From NCBI RefSeq assembly GCF_009766065.1, contig NZ_LMUE01000005.1, positions 372,001 to 436,000 of the forward strand: a stretch of DNA of 64,000 nt, in the 5' to 3' direction. Under the pieces are notes generated by a model. That model did no database searches and had not been told where the DNA came from. It saw only the letters and a list, made by a program, of their open reading frames with translations. This document shows positions 42,081 to 50,719 of the stretch, piece by piece. Position 1 is the stretch's first letter, and every line of letters starts with the position of its first letter. The position numbers and the translations under genes were made by a program. Source of the DNA: Dyella sp. S184. GTDB lineage: Bacteria > Pseudomonadota > Gammaproteobacteria > Xanthomonadales > Rhodanobacteraceae.

Positions 42081-42779
42081 CTACGGTGAGTGCTGCGCTT
42101 CGAGCCAGTCGGCGAGTGCGCTCATGTCACGCAGATCAAGCTCCGGCGCAGGTCCCAGTTCGAGCGGCCACGGCTCAGCGGCACGGTTGATCCAGGCGGT
42201 GCGCAGACCGGCATCGCGTGCACCGGCTACATCCATCAGCGGGTCGTCGCCCACATGCAGAATCTGCGCAGGTGCTACGCCGAGTCGTTCGGCGGCGGCC
42301 AGGAAGATGCGCGGATCGGGCTTGGCCATGCCGCTGTCGCGCGCGCAGATGTGGTGGGCGAAGTGCGTATGGATGCCGATGCGCTCTAGGTCGGCGTTGC
42401 CATTGGTCAGGCTCGCCAGTGGCCAGCGCGCCGCGATGCGTTGCAGTGCCGGCAGAGTGTCCGGATACAGCTCCACGCTGTTGCGCGCAGCAAAGTAGAT
42501 TTCCCACAGCGCATCGACCGGTGCCGCGGCGATGCCGCAGCTGGCAAAAACATGCTGCAGGGTGAGCTGGCGCTGGGTAGTGAAGTCATGCGCCAGGTCG
42601 AGCCGCTCGGCGGCGACCTGGGCACGCAATGCGCGCATGGCCGCGATCGGCCATGCGCGAGCAACATCGGGGTAGTGCTGCTGCAGCCATGCGTCGACCG
42701 CGAGGTCGGCGCGTTCCAGTGCCGGTAGCACCGGCCACAAGGTGTCGTCCAGATCCAGCGTCAGCGCGAGTATCTGCAC
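42081..42779 (-). CDS. HAD-family (subclass IA) phosphatase, YigB-like
   Basis: Protein of 232 residues. HAD motif I is LTLDLDDTLWPV (nucleophile Asp and acid Asp), motif II SLTNGN, motif III Lys in GMAKPDPRIF, motif IV HVGDDPLMDVAGARDAG. The helical cap lies at about 20-90. Such proteins include the flavin-pathway phosphatase YigB and several nucleotidases; the substrate is not fixed. It lies 12 bases after the phosphate-binding-like gene on the same strand and may be co-transcribed. Confidence 0.9.
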   Translation of the reverse strand: MQILALTLDLDDTLWPVLPALERADLAVDAWLQQHYPDVARAWPIAAMRALRAQVAAERLDLAHDFTTQRQLTLQHVFASCGIAAAPVDALWEIYFAARNSVELYPDTLPALQRIAARWPLASLTNGNADLERIGIHTHFAHHICARDSGMAKPDPRIFLAAAERLGVAPAQILHVGDDPLMDVAGARDAGLRTAWINRAAEPWPLELGPAPELDLRDMSALADWLEAQHSP

Positions 42780-42791
42780 GACACCGTTTAC

Positions 42792-44003
42792 TCAGTGGTC
42801 GCTGACGCGCAGCACCTGGCCGAGCTTGATCTGGTCGCTCTTGAGATGGTTCCACTCGCGCAACTGGGCCACCGTGACGGTGCTTTTCTTCGCAATCAGC
42901 GACAAGGTGTCGCCCTTGACCACCGTATAGGTGGTGCCGGCGGTGGCGTCAGCGCTGGTCTTGCTGGCGACGTGCGACTCGCTGGTGGCCGGGCTGCTTG
43001 CGGCGGGCTGCTCAGTGGCAGCCACCGTGGCGGCGACCGGGGTTGCCGTCGGAATGAGGCGACCGGGGTGCACGCCCAGTTCGGCAAAGATCTGGTCGCT
43101 GCGCGAGTCCTCCTTCGAGGCCAGCGCGATGCCATCCTGGTAGGGCAGCACGGCATGCACGCGCATCGCGGCCTTGGCTGCATCGGTCTGCAGGAAGTCG
43201 ATGAAGGCCTGGACCTGGACGGCCTTCGGGCTGCGCGGGTTGGTCACCAGGTAGACCGGGGTATACAGCAGATAGCTGCCATTGCCGATGCTGGTGGCGT
43301 TCGGTGCGACGCCGTTGATCGCCACGGCCTTGAGCTTGGGATTGCCGCTGATGTCGCCCAGCGTTGCGGCACCCAGACCGTTCGGGTTGAGCTCAACGCC
43401 TTCCTCGAGCTTGTGTGTGTTGACGTACAGGCGCGGTGCGGCGACCGGCTGATTGGCACGACCGAACAGCAGCTCGCGCAGGCTGTATTCCACACCATCG
43501 CCAGGGCTGGCGACCGCGTAGACATCGATCGGCGTGTTGTTGCCGCCGACCTCGCTCCAGTTGTGGATCTTGCCGAGGTAGATGTCATGCACCTGCTTCA
43601 GCGTGAGACTGCTGACCGGGTTGGACGCATTCGTGATGATCACCAGCGCATCCCAGGCCACCGGGGTGAACGCGAGGTTGGTGTTTTCCGCGCTGCCGTC
43701 GCTGGAGCGCAAGCTGCCGGCGAGATCGGCGGTGCCGATGGATACCGCGTCGATGCCCGAGGCCGTGTTGAACGGCTGCAGCTCGAGATTGCCTTTGCCG
43801 GTCTTCTGCCATGCGAGTGCCACTTCGTCGACAACGCCGGTCGCCGTGGCGACGTCGCCGCGCCAGATCAGGGTGGGGCCTTTCGATGTAGTGGATTTGG
43901 ATTTGGCATGCGTGCGCGCATGCGTGGTGGCGAACGCGGGTGCAGCGACGAGGCAGGCCCCGATCACGGCGACGGAAAGCAGGCGGGCAAGACGAACAGA
44001 CAT
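42792..44003 (-). CDS. PstS-like substrate-binding protein fused to a C-terminal LysM domain
   Basis: Protein of 403 residues. Signal peptide about 1-25. The periplasmic binding-protein fold has a Ser/Thr-rich anion loop region (NTASGIDAVSIGTADLAGSLRSSDG, NASNPVSSLTLKQVHDIYLGKIHNWSEVGG) as in PstS-type phosphate-binding proteins. A Thr/Ala/Pro linker (about 300-355) follows, and the last 46 residues are a LysM domain (YTVVKGDTLSLIAKKSTVTVAQLREWN). No pstCAB genes adjoin. The LysM probably attaches the protein to peptidoglycan, unusual for a solute-binding protein. It could be a phosphate-scavenging or signalling protein; the ligand is unproven. Confidence 0.85.
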   Translation of the reverse strand: MSVRLARLLSVAVIGACLVAAPAFATTHARTHAKSKSTTSKGPTLIWRGDVATATGVVDEVALAWQKTGKGNLELQPFNTASGIDAVSIGTADLAGSLRSSDGSAENTNLAFTPVAWDALVIITNASNPVSSLTLKQVHDIYLGKIHNWSEVGGNNTPIDVYAVASPGDGVEYSLRELLFGRANQPVAAPRLYVNTHKLEEGVELNPNGLGAATLGDISGNPKLKAVAINGVAPNATSIGNGSYLLYTPVYLVTNPRSPKAVQVQAFIDFLQTDAAKAAMRVHAVLPYQDGIALASKEDSRSDQIFAELGVHPGRLIPTATPVAATVAATEQPAASSPATSESHVASKTSADATAGTTYTVVKGDTLSLIAKKSTVTVAQLREWNHLKSDQIKLGQVLRVSDH

Positions 44004-44150
44004 GGTGGTGGGGAACCCCGGCGTGATTTGAGTGGCAGGAAAGTCATGAGTATGCCGCCAGATAGGCGGTCATACGGTGAAGAAGACAGGGTATTTCATC
44101 GACCTGAATACAAAACATCAAGCACTTTCATGCGTTTGCACCTTGGCATG

Positions 44151-44183
44151 GCGCCAGCTTGTGCGCCGGAACACAGCTGGCGC
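44151..44183 (-). terminator. Hairpin downstream of the degQ-like gene
   Basis: GCGCCAGC at 44151-44158 pairs with GCTGGCGC at 44176-44183. It lies 39 bases beyond the protease stop on the minus strand, with no clear U-run. The rest of the gap 44004-44221 holds only upstream sequence of the LysM gene. Confidence 0.4.
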
Positions 44184-44221
44184 GGGCGCCGTGACGCAGT
44201 TTTGTGGCTGCCGGCACCGGT

Positions 44222-45607
44222 TCAGTTGATCACCACATAGTGGCCGCCACCGTCATCATCGGCGACCACCAGCACCAGCTGACGCAGGTGCACCTTGGCC
44301 AGGCCGCGCAGCATGGCCACGCTGGTGATGCGCAGATTGCCCACGCCGATCAGCACGCCGGTGTCCAGGCCGGCCGCAGCGGCGCGGCTGCCCGGCTGCA
44401 CGCCGCTGATCGCCACACCGGACAAGCCCTGCGCGCGCTGGTCATCACTCAGGTCGCTGAAGCGCACGCCGCTCAAGCGCGCATCGAGCTGACCACCGTC
44501 GACGCTGGCAAGTTTCTCGGGACTCAGGGTGACGCTGACCTCGGTGCTGTGGCCGTCGCGCAGGACATCCAACTGCACCGTGCTGCCCAGCGGCAGCAGG
44601 CCCTCGGCGTTGCGCAGTTCCTGCACGCTGTGCAGCGGCTTGCCGTTGAGCGTGGTCAGCACGTCACCCGGCTGCAATCCGGCACGTTCGGCTGCGGAGC
44701 CGGCACCGACGCCAGTGACCACCACACCGTTGCTGTCCTGCAGCTTCAGCAACTGGGCAATTCGTGGCGTAATCGCCTGTGTCTGCACGCCGAGGCTGCC
44801 ACGCTGCACCTTGCCATGCGCCACCAGCTGCGCCATCACCTCGCTGGTGATCGCGCTGGGGATCGCGAAACCGATGCCGACATTGCCGCCCGAGGGCGAC
44901 AGGATCATCGTGTTGATGCCGACCAGTTCACCGCGCAGGTTCACCAGCGCGCCGCCGGAGTTGCCGGGGTTGATCGAAGCATCGGTCTGGATGAAATTCT
45001 GGTAGCCGGAGTTGCGCAGTCCCGAGCGGCCGAGCGCGGAAACGATGCCGGAGGTTACCGTCTGGCCGAGTCCGAACGGATCGCCCACCGCCACCACGTA
45101 ATCGCCCACGCGCAGTTTCGACGAGTCGGCCAGCGGCAACGCCTGCAGGTTCTGCGCGGGAATCTGCACCACCGCCACGTCGGTGTCCGGGTCGGTGCCG
45201 ATCAACTTGGCCTTGAAGTTGCGCCCGTCCTGCAAGGTCACCGTGATGTCGTCGGCGCCGCCGACCACATGGTTGTTGGTCAGCACGTAGCCCCGGGCCG
45301 CATCCACGATCACGCCCGAGCCCAGGCTTTGCTCGGTGCGTTCCTGCGGCGTGTCGGGCAGGCCGAAGAACTGGCGGAACACCGGGTCGTTGAAATAGGG
45401 GTTGTTCACCGCCACCCGCGTCTTGGTCGAGATATTCACCACCGCCGGTGTCACGTGCTCGAGCATCGGCGCCAGCGATGGCATCGGCTGGCCATCGATC
45501 GCCGGTGGCAACGCGGCGGCGGCGCTGGTGCCTGGCACCACAGCGATGACGGCGACGGCGAGCAGGCAGGTCAGCCAATGCACGAGGCGGGAGTGGTGCT
45601 GCGACAT
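44222..45607 (-). CDS. degQ: Do-family periplasmic serine endopeptidase (DegQ/DegP type)
   Basis: Protein of 461 residues from the ATG at 45607 (ribosome site GGAGG, 4-8 bases upstream); the open frame upstream is not supported. Signal peptide ends near SAAA. The trypsin-like domain has the His in LTNNHVVGGADD, Asp in DPDTDVAVVQI and Ser in NPGNSGGALVN. Two PDZ domains follow (RGSLGVQTQAITPRIAQLL and GVRFSDLSDDQRAQGLSGVAI). It acts as a protease and chaperone for misfolded envelope proteins. The family name fits DegQ (shorter than DegP); MucD is the pseudomonad name. Confidence 0.93.
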   Translation of the reverse strand: MSQHHSRLVHWLTCLLAVAVIAVVPGTSAAAALPPAIDGQPMPSLAPMLEHVTPAVVNISTKTRVAVNNPYFNDPVFRQFFGLPDTPQERTEQSLGSGVIVDAARGYVLTNNHVVGGADDITVTLQDGRNFKAKLIGTDPDTDVAVVQIPAQNLQALPLADSSKLRVGDYVVAVGDPFGLGQTVTSGIVSALGRSGLRNSGYQNFIQTDASINPGNSGGALVNLRGELVGINTMILSPSGGNVGIGFAIPSAITSEVMAQLVAHGKVQRGSLGVQTQAITPRIAQLLKLQDSNGVVVTGVGAGSAAERAGLQPGDVLTTLNGKPLHSVQELRNAEGLLPLGSTVQLDVLRDGHSTEVSVTLSPEKLASVDGGQLDARLSGVRFSDLSDDQRAQGLSGVAISGVQPGSRAAAAGLDTGVLIGVGNLRITSVAMLRGLAKVHLRQLVLVVADDDGGGHYVVIN

Positions 45608-45760
45608 GGGGTCCTCCATAAAGTGAGCGGTGGAAGCGGCGTTGTTTCGACCGGACGCCGGCGCGGCGGTTCCATCCCCAGCGCGAGATTTCGACGCTTT
45701 TGCTGCCGTGGGCACTTTACATCGGGCAGCGTCAGGGTTAACTTGCCTATCCGATCGCAA

Positions 45761-45776
45761 CCACAACATCTTGTGT
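45761..45776. promoter_or_regulatory. NrdR box upstream of the class II ribonucleotide reductase gene
   Basis: CCACAACATCTTGTGT is a near-match to the 16-bp NrdR consensus (acaCwAtATaTwGtgt) and contains the palindrome CACAA-N4-TTGTG. It lies about 210 bases before nrdJa and 155 before the divergent degQ-like gene. NrdR usually binds pairs of boxes; only a weak second candidate (45788-45803) is visible, at the wrong spacing. Apart from this box the 376 bases 45608-45983 hold no gene and no cobalamin riboswitch that I can recognise. Confidence 0.5.
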
Positions 45777-45983
45777 TCGGCTGCCGGTGCTGAAACTAGT
45801 GCTGGTGCTGGCCATCGCACTCTTGAGGGGGAGTCGTTGTCGTCGGGAAGCAGCTAACGCACGGGCCGGAGGGCAATCTTCCATGGCTTGTCGGCAGCCA
45901 TACAGCGGCGTGAATCACGCCGTCGGATCAAATAAAAAAAAGCAACGGGGGCCGTGAGGCCACACCGGGAGGTCAGGAAGCCG

Positions 45984-48146
45984 ATGAGCACAGTGCGTGC
46001 GCCAGCCACAAATCCAGCTACAGGTCGTGATGCCATCGTGGAAATTCCACTGCAACCTGCGTCATATGACATCTGGGACAAGAAGTACCGCCTGAAGGCG
46101 AAGTCCGGCGAGCCGGTTGACGGCAGCATCGACGAGACCTACCAGCGCGTGGCGCGCGCCTTGTCCGATGTGGAAGCCAGCGACGAGCTGCGCGGCCACT
46201 GGTACGAGCGCTTTCTGTGGGCGCTGCGCCGCGGTGCGATTCCCGCCGGCCGCATCACCTCGAACGCTGGCGCGCTGGCGCACAAGCCGGCCACCTCCAC
46301 GATCAACTGCACCGTCTCCGGCACCATCCGCGATTCGATGGACGACATCCTGGAGAAGGTGCACGAGGCCGGCCTCACCCTGAAGGCCGGCTGCGGCATC
46401 GGCTACGAATTCTCCACGCTGCGTCCGCGTGGCGCGTACGTGTCGGGCGCCGGTGCGTACACCAGTGGCCCGCTGTCGTTCATGGATATCTACGACAAGA
46501 TGTGTTTCACCGTGTCGTCCGCTGGCGGTCGCCGCGGCGCGCAGATGGGCACGTTCGACATCAGCCACCCGGATGCCAAGGAATTCATCCGCGCCAAGCG
46601 CGAGGATGGCCGCCTGCGCCAGTTCAACTTGTCGCTGCTGATCACCGACGGCTTCATGGACGCGGTCGAGCACGACCAGGACTGGCCGCTGGTGTATCCG
46701 GTGCACGTCAAGGAAAAACACGAGATCGACCTCGACGACGCCACGAAAGTGGTCTGGCGCGAATGGCCGACCCACGAGAACTACGTCGACCGCGAGGACG
46801 GCCTGGTCGCCTGCAAGATCTACAGCACGATCCGTGCGCGGCACCTGTGGGACATGATCATGGTCTCGACGTACGACTACGCCGAGCCCGGCTTCATCCT
46901 GATCGACAAGGTCAACGAGATGAACAACAACTGGTGGTGCGAGCACATCCGCGCCACCAATCCCTGCGGCGAGCAGCCGCTGCCGCCGTATGGTTCTTGC
47001 CTGCTCGGCTCGATCAACCTGACCACCTTCGTGCGCGACCCGTTCGGTCCGAAGGCACGTTTCGACTGGGACGAGTACCGCGAGGTGGTGAAGGTGTTCA
47101 CCCGCATGCTCGACAACGTGGTCGAGATCAACGGCCTGCCGCTGGAACAGCAGCGCAACGAGATCGTGAGCAAGCGCCGCCACGGCATGGGCTTCCTCGG
47201 CCTCGGCTCCACCGTGACCATGCTCAAGCACCGCTACGGCAGCGCCGAAGCGGTCGCGTTCACCGAGGAAGTCTCGCGCGAGATGGCCGTCGCCGGCTGG
47301 GAAATGGCGCTGGACCTGGCCAAGGAGAAGGGCGCCGCGCCGATCCTGCTGCGCGATTTCACCGTCACCGGCGACATGCTGCGCAAGCGCCCGGAAATGG
47401 TCACCGACGGTTACAAGGTCGGCGACACGATCCCCGGCCGCGTGCTGCACGCCAAGTACAGCCGCTACATGCAGCGCATCGCCAGCGTGGCGCCGAACCT
47501 GGTCGAGCAACTCGCCGAGACCGGCGCGCGCTTCACCCACCACAGCTCGATCGCACCCACCGGCACGATCTCGCTCTCGCTGGCCAACAATGCCAGCAAC
47601 GGCATCGAGCCGAGCTTCGCGCACAGCTATTCGCGCAACGTGATCCGCGAAGGCAAGAAGTCGAAGGAAAAGGTCGAGGTGCTCAGCTTCGAGCTGCTCG
47701 CCTATCGCGCCCTGATCAATGCCGACGCCAAGGTGTTCACCGACGAGGCCGCCAACAAGCTGCCGGACTACTTCGTCTCCGCCGACGACATCAGCCCGAA
47801 AGAGCACGTCGACATCCAGGCCGCCTCGCAGAAGTGGATCGACTCGTCGATCTCCAAGACCGCGAACGTGCCCACCGATTACCCCTACGAAGACTTCAAG
47901 GACATCTATTTCTACGCCTACAAACAGGGCCTGAAGGGATGCACCACGTTCCGCTTCAACCCCGCCGCGTTCCAGGGTGTGCTGGTCAAGGAAGCCGACC
48001 TAGAAAATACCCTCTACCGCTTCGAGCTCGAAGACGGTAGCGTTGTCGAACTGAAAGGCAACGAGCAGGTGGAGTACGACGGCGAAATGCATTCCGCCGC
48101 CAATCTCTTCGATGCCCTGAAGGAAGGCTATTACGGTAAATTCTAG
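45984..48146 (+). CDS. nrdJ: Adenosylcobalamin-dependent (class II) ribonucleotide reductase, large part NrdJa
   Basis: Protein of 720 residues from ATG 45984 (MSTVRAPATN), ribosome site AGGAAG. Catalytic barrel motifs: RRGAIPAGRITSNAGALAHKPATSTINCTVSGTI, CGIGYEFSTLRPRGAYVSGAGA, and RATNPCGEQPLPPYGSCLLGSINLT with the thiyl-radical Cys; also ITFRHSS-like HHSSIAPTGTISLSLANNASNGIEPSF. There is no ATP-cone at the N-terminus. The C-terminal part of a full-length class II enzyme is missing and is encoded 0.9 kb downstream as NrdJb, as in Pseudomonas. It makes deoxyribonucleotides and needs vitamin B12 cofactor. Confidence 0.94.
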   Translation: MSTVRAPATNPATGRDAIVEIPLQPASYDIWDKKYRLKAKSGEPVDGSIDETYQRVARALSDVEASDELRGHWYERFLWALRRGAIPAGRITSNAGALAHKPATSTINCTVSGTIRDSMDDILEKVHEAGLTLKAGCGIGYEFSTLRPRGAYVSGAGAYTSGPLSFMDIYDKMCFTVSSAGGRRGAQMGTFDISHPDAKEFIRAKREDGRLRQFNLSLLITDGFMDAVEHDQDWPLVYPVHVKEKHEIDLDDATKVVWREWPTHENYVDREDGLVACKIYSTIRARHLWDMIMVSTYDYAEPGFILIDKVNEMNNNWWCEHIRATNPCGEQPLPPYGSCLLGSINLTTFVRDPFGPKARFDWDEYREVVKVFTRMLDNVVEINGLPLEQQRNEIVSKRRHGMGFLGLGSTVTMLKHRYGSAEAVAFTEEVSREMAVAGWEMALDLAKEKGAAPILLRDFTVTGDMLRKRPEMVTDGYKVGDTIPGRVLHAKYSRYMQRIASVAPNLVEQLAETGARFTHHSSIAPTGTISLSLANNASNGIEPSFAHSYSRNVIREGKKSKEKVEVLSFELLAYRALINADAKVFTDEAANKLPDYFVSADDISPKEHVDIQAASQKWIDSSISKTANVPTDYPYEDFKDIYFYAYKQGLKGCTTFRFNPAAFQGVLVKEADLENTLYRFELEDGSVVELKGNEQVEYDGEMHSAANLFDALKEGYYGKF

Positions 48147-48281
48147 GCGCGTAGTTGTTCCGGAAGTTTTTCCTGCAAGCTCCGCGAACATGTACGTACC
48201 AGAAGGATTACTGCCAGTTCTGAAACGTCGCCCATCTCGGGTGTATGGCATTCAAGAAATTCATCGGAGGGGAACACCAGC

Positions 48282-48935
48282 ATGTCCATCGATAACGAAT
48301 ATGAAGTAAGCAACAGCACCGCACCGGTTGTCACCGAAACGCCAGTGGCAGTCCTGCCGCCGCTGCCGGCCGTGACGCCGACCCCGGCACCTGTTGTCGC
48401 CAAGAAAAAGCCGGTCGCGAAAAAGAAGGCAGCAGCGAAGAAGGCTGCGCCGAAGAAAGCCGCGGCCAAGAAAGCTGCGCCGAAGAAGGCTGCCGCCAAA
48501 AAGGCTGCGCCCAAGAAGAAGGCTGCAGCGAAGAAAACCGTCAAGAAGGCAGCTGCCAAGAAAGTCGCCAACACCAAGAAAGGTGTAAAGAAGTCGGCGG
48601 CGAAGAAGGCTGCTGCCAAGAAAACCGTGAAGAAGGCAACCAAGAAGGTTGCCAAGAAAGCCTCCAGCGCCAAGAAAGCGGTGAAGAAGGCCGTCAAGAA
48701 AGTCGCCAAGGCGGTAAAGAAGGTCGCCAAGAAGGGCGCCGCCAAGGTCGCAAAGAAGGTCAGCAGCAAAAAGGCGGCCAAGAAGGCCGCACCGAAAAAG
48801 GCGGCAACGAAGAAGTCCGCTAGCAAGAAAGCCGTCGCCAAGACGGCCAAGAGGTCCACTGCCAGCAAGAAGGTAGTCGTCAAGGCGGCAAAGAAGGGCG
48901 CCGCCAAGAAAAAGACTGCCGCAAAAAAGAAGTAA
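48282..48935 (+). CDS. Histone H1-like Lys/Ala/Pro-rich DNA-binding protein
   Basis: Protein of 217 residues. Residues 1-36 are ordinary and acidic to neutral (MSIDNEYEVSNSTAPVVTET). From about residue 38 the chain is almost only Lys, Ala, Pro and Val in repeats such as AAKKAAPKK and AVKKVAKAVKK, like the C-terminal tail of histone H1 and the AlgP/Hc1-type proteins. It should bind DNA or RNA non-specifically through charge. Codons are dominated by AAG, AAA and GCC. It sits between the two halves of the class II ribonucleotide reductase, same strand, 135 bases after nrdJa and 95 before nrdJb. Confidence 0.9.
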   Translation: MSIDNEYEVSNSTAPVVTETPVAVLPPLPAVTPTPAPVVAKKKPVAKKKAAAKKAAPKKAAAKKAAPKKAAAKKAAPKKKAAAKKTVKKAAAKKVANTKKGVKKSAAKKAAAKKTVKKATKKVAKKASSAKKAVKKAVKKVAKAVKKVAKKGAAKVAKKVSSKKAAKKAAPKKAATKKSASKKAVAKTAKRSTASKKVVVKAAKKGAAKKKTAAKKK

Positions 48936-49030
48936 GCACCACTGCATCCGGCCCGGCCTTGCGCCGGGCCGGATGATCCAAGCACCACGCCGCGTCCGCT
49001 CCGGCACCAACATTCAAAGAAGTGAACACC

Positions 49031-49771
49031 ATGGCAATCAAGATCGAAAAGAAGATCACGGGCTACAACGTGGTCAAACCCGAAGACAAGGTTGCCGCCC
49101 CCACGGTCACTGCCATCGCGCCGAAAGAGCCGCCGAAGGCCGAAGTGATCCAGATGCACGAAAGCGTGGAGCGCCCCGAGACCCTGGTCGGCTCCACCTT
49201 CAAGGTCAAGTCTCCGCTGTTCGAGCACGCGCTGTACGTCACCATCAACGACATCGTGCTCAACGCCGGCACCGCGCACGAGCAGCGCCGTCCGTTCGAG
49301 ATCTTCATCAACTCGAAGAACATGGACCACTTCCAGTGGATCGTGGCGCTCACCCGCATTCTCTCCGCCGTGTTCCGCAAGGGCGGCGACGTCACCTTCA
49401 TCGTGGAAGAGCTCAAAGCCGTGTTCGACCCGCGCGGCGGCTACTTCAAGTCCGGCGGCGTCTACATGCCGTCGATCGTCGCCGAGATCGGCGCGGTGAT
49501 CGAGCAGCACATGAAGAACATCGGCATGATCCACGATCCGGAGATGGATGCCGCCACGCGCCAGCTGATTGCCGACAAGCGCGCTGCCTATGAGGCGGCC
49601 GGGGCAAAAAAAAACACTGAGGTAAGCGCGGCGGCCAGCACCAAGGGCGAGATCAATGACTCCGGCTTCCCGCCCGGTGCGACGTTGTGCGTGAAGTGCA
49701 ATACGCAGGCGCTGGTGCTGATGGACGGGTGTCAGACCTGTTTGAATTGTGGGTATTCGAAGTGCGGATGA
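49031..49771 (+). CDS. nrdJ: Class II ribonucleotide reductase, small C-terminal part NrdJb
   Basis: Protein of 246 residues from ATG 49031 (MAIKIEKKITGYNVV). It contains a TSCPD-type domain (LFEHALYVTINDIVLNAG, RPFEIFINSKNMDHFQWIVALTRILSAVFRKGGDVTFIVEELKAVFDPRGGYF) that completes the class II enzyme, and a C-terminal zinc ribbon CVKCNTQALVLMDGCQTCLNCGYSKCG whose last cysteines (CGYSKCG) correspond to the thiol-relay Cys pair of ribonucleotide reductases. In Pseudomonas aeruginosa the class II enzyme is likewise made of NrdJa and NrdJb. A GTG at 49022 is an alternative start. Confidence 0.9.
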   Translation: MAIKIEKKITGYNVVKPEDKVAAPTVTAIAPKEPPKAEVIQMHESVERPETLVGSTFKVKSPLFEHALYVTINDIVLNAGTAHEQRRPFEIFINSKNMDHFQWIVALTRILSAVFRKGGDVTFIVEELKAVFDPRGGYFKSGGVYMPSIVAEIGAVIEQHMKNIGMIHDPEMDAATRQLIADKRAAYEAAGAKKNTEVSAAASTKGEINDSGFPPGATLCVKCNTQALVLMDGCQTCLNCGYSKCG

Positions 49772-49876
49772 GTGGTGTTCTGAAACGAAGTGAGTATAGG
49801 CTGTAGATCGTTAGAGGTATCGAAAACAGCGACCTTACTGCATCATAGGCGCTCAGTAGCGCTCGGGAGTGGGCAG

Positions 49877-50719
49877 ATGCCCCAAGCAAAGGTCATCTCG
49901 CTGATTAATATGAAGGGGGGCGTCGGAAAGACTACTCTCGCAATTGGTTTGGCTTGGGAACTCGCACGAAAGTACCGTGTACTTCTTGTCGATATCGACC
50001 CGCAGTTCAATGCAACTCAATGGGCTGTGCCTACCGATGACTATTTGGGCTGGCTACAAAATAAGAAGAAGACAGTTTTTGACATCTTTCAACCTGATGA
50101 TGGCGAGTCAGTTGGGTTAGGAGGTTCAAGGAGCCCGAAGCAACGCGCAACCGCGACACTTAAAAACGCGGTCATCACCGTCAACGACGACGGGCACAAA
50201 ATGGGCATCGTGCCGTCAATTCTGGATCTTATGCGCTTGGATGCTGCGCCACGTGGGACAGAAAATAGGCTTCGTGTTTTTCTTGGTCCAGCTAAAGACA
50301 ACTACGACTACATATTGATCGACTGCCCCCCGACGGCATCTTTGTTCAGCTATAGCGCCTACCTAGCCTCTGATGCCTACCTTGTGCCGATAAAGCCCGA
50401 CCCTTTGTCGGTGCTGGGCCTTCCTCTGTTAGAGCGGGCCATGGAAGATTATGAAGATAGGTCAGGGCAAGAGCTCCAGCGACTGGGCCTAGTGTTCACG
50501 CAAGTTCGTCAAACTGACGCGATGCGAAAAACTATGGTTGAAGTGAGAGCGGCCTACCCTGGGGAAGTGTTTGAGCACGAGCTGAAGCAAACAACCGGTG
50601 TTGCTGAGGCGGTCGAGGCCGGTCAATCATTGCAAACCTTTGCGAAGACAAAAACTGCAATGAGAGAAGCGTTGAGCGGAATTTGTAGTGAATTTATTGA
50701 ACGAGTGAATGACCTATGA
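49877..50719 (+). CDS. ParA-family ATPase
   Basis: Protein of 280 residues. The deviant Walker A NMKGGVGKTT is at 11-20; the switch regions are VLLVDIDPQFNATQW and YDYILIDCPPTASLFSYSAYLASDAYLVPIKPD. It therefore belongs to the ParA/MinD/Soj type, close to plasmid-type ParA. It shows no DNA-binding N-terminal extension and no parB or CTP-binding partner follows. The start at 49877 has GGGAG upstream. It forms a three-gene operon with overlapping neighbours (ATGA overlap). The DNA is visibly more AT-rich than the surrounding chromosome, which suggests acquisition by transfer. Confidence 0.85.
   Translation: MPQAKVISLINMKGGVGKTTLAIGLAWELARKYRVLLVDIDPQFNATQWAVPTDDYLGWLQNKKKTVFDIFQPDDGESVGLGGSRSPKQRATATLKNAVITVNDDGHKMGIVPSILDLMRLDAAPRGTENRLRVFLGPAKDNYDYILIDCPPTASLFSYSAYLASDAYLVPIKPDPLSVLGLPLLERAMEDYEDRSGQELQRLGLVFTQVRQTDAMRKTMVEVRAAYPGEVFEHELKQTTGVAEAVEAGQSLQTFAKTKTAMREALSGICSEFIERVNDL

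Noticed and set aside
45788-45803. Second NrdR box candidate before nrdJa
   Set aside because: Several conserved positions are missing and the 27-base spacing from the first box differs from the usual 31-32.
45608-45983. Cobalamin riboswitch upstream of the B12-dependent reductase
   Set aside because: I looked for the B12-box type core and saw none; the interval shows only the NrdR-like box.
46062-47807. Open frame of 581 codons on the minus strand inside nrdJa
   Set aside because: It is the mirror of a GC-rich coding region and has no motif; the plus-strand protein is a clear ribonucleotide reductase.
48143-49534. Minus-strand open frame of 463 codons rich in Phe, Leu and Ala
   Set aside because: It is the antisense of the Lys/Ala repeats of the H1-like gene and of nrdJb; the composition is an artefact of AAG and GCC codons.
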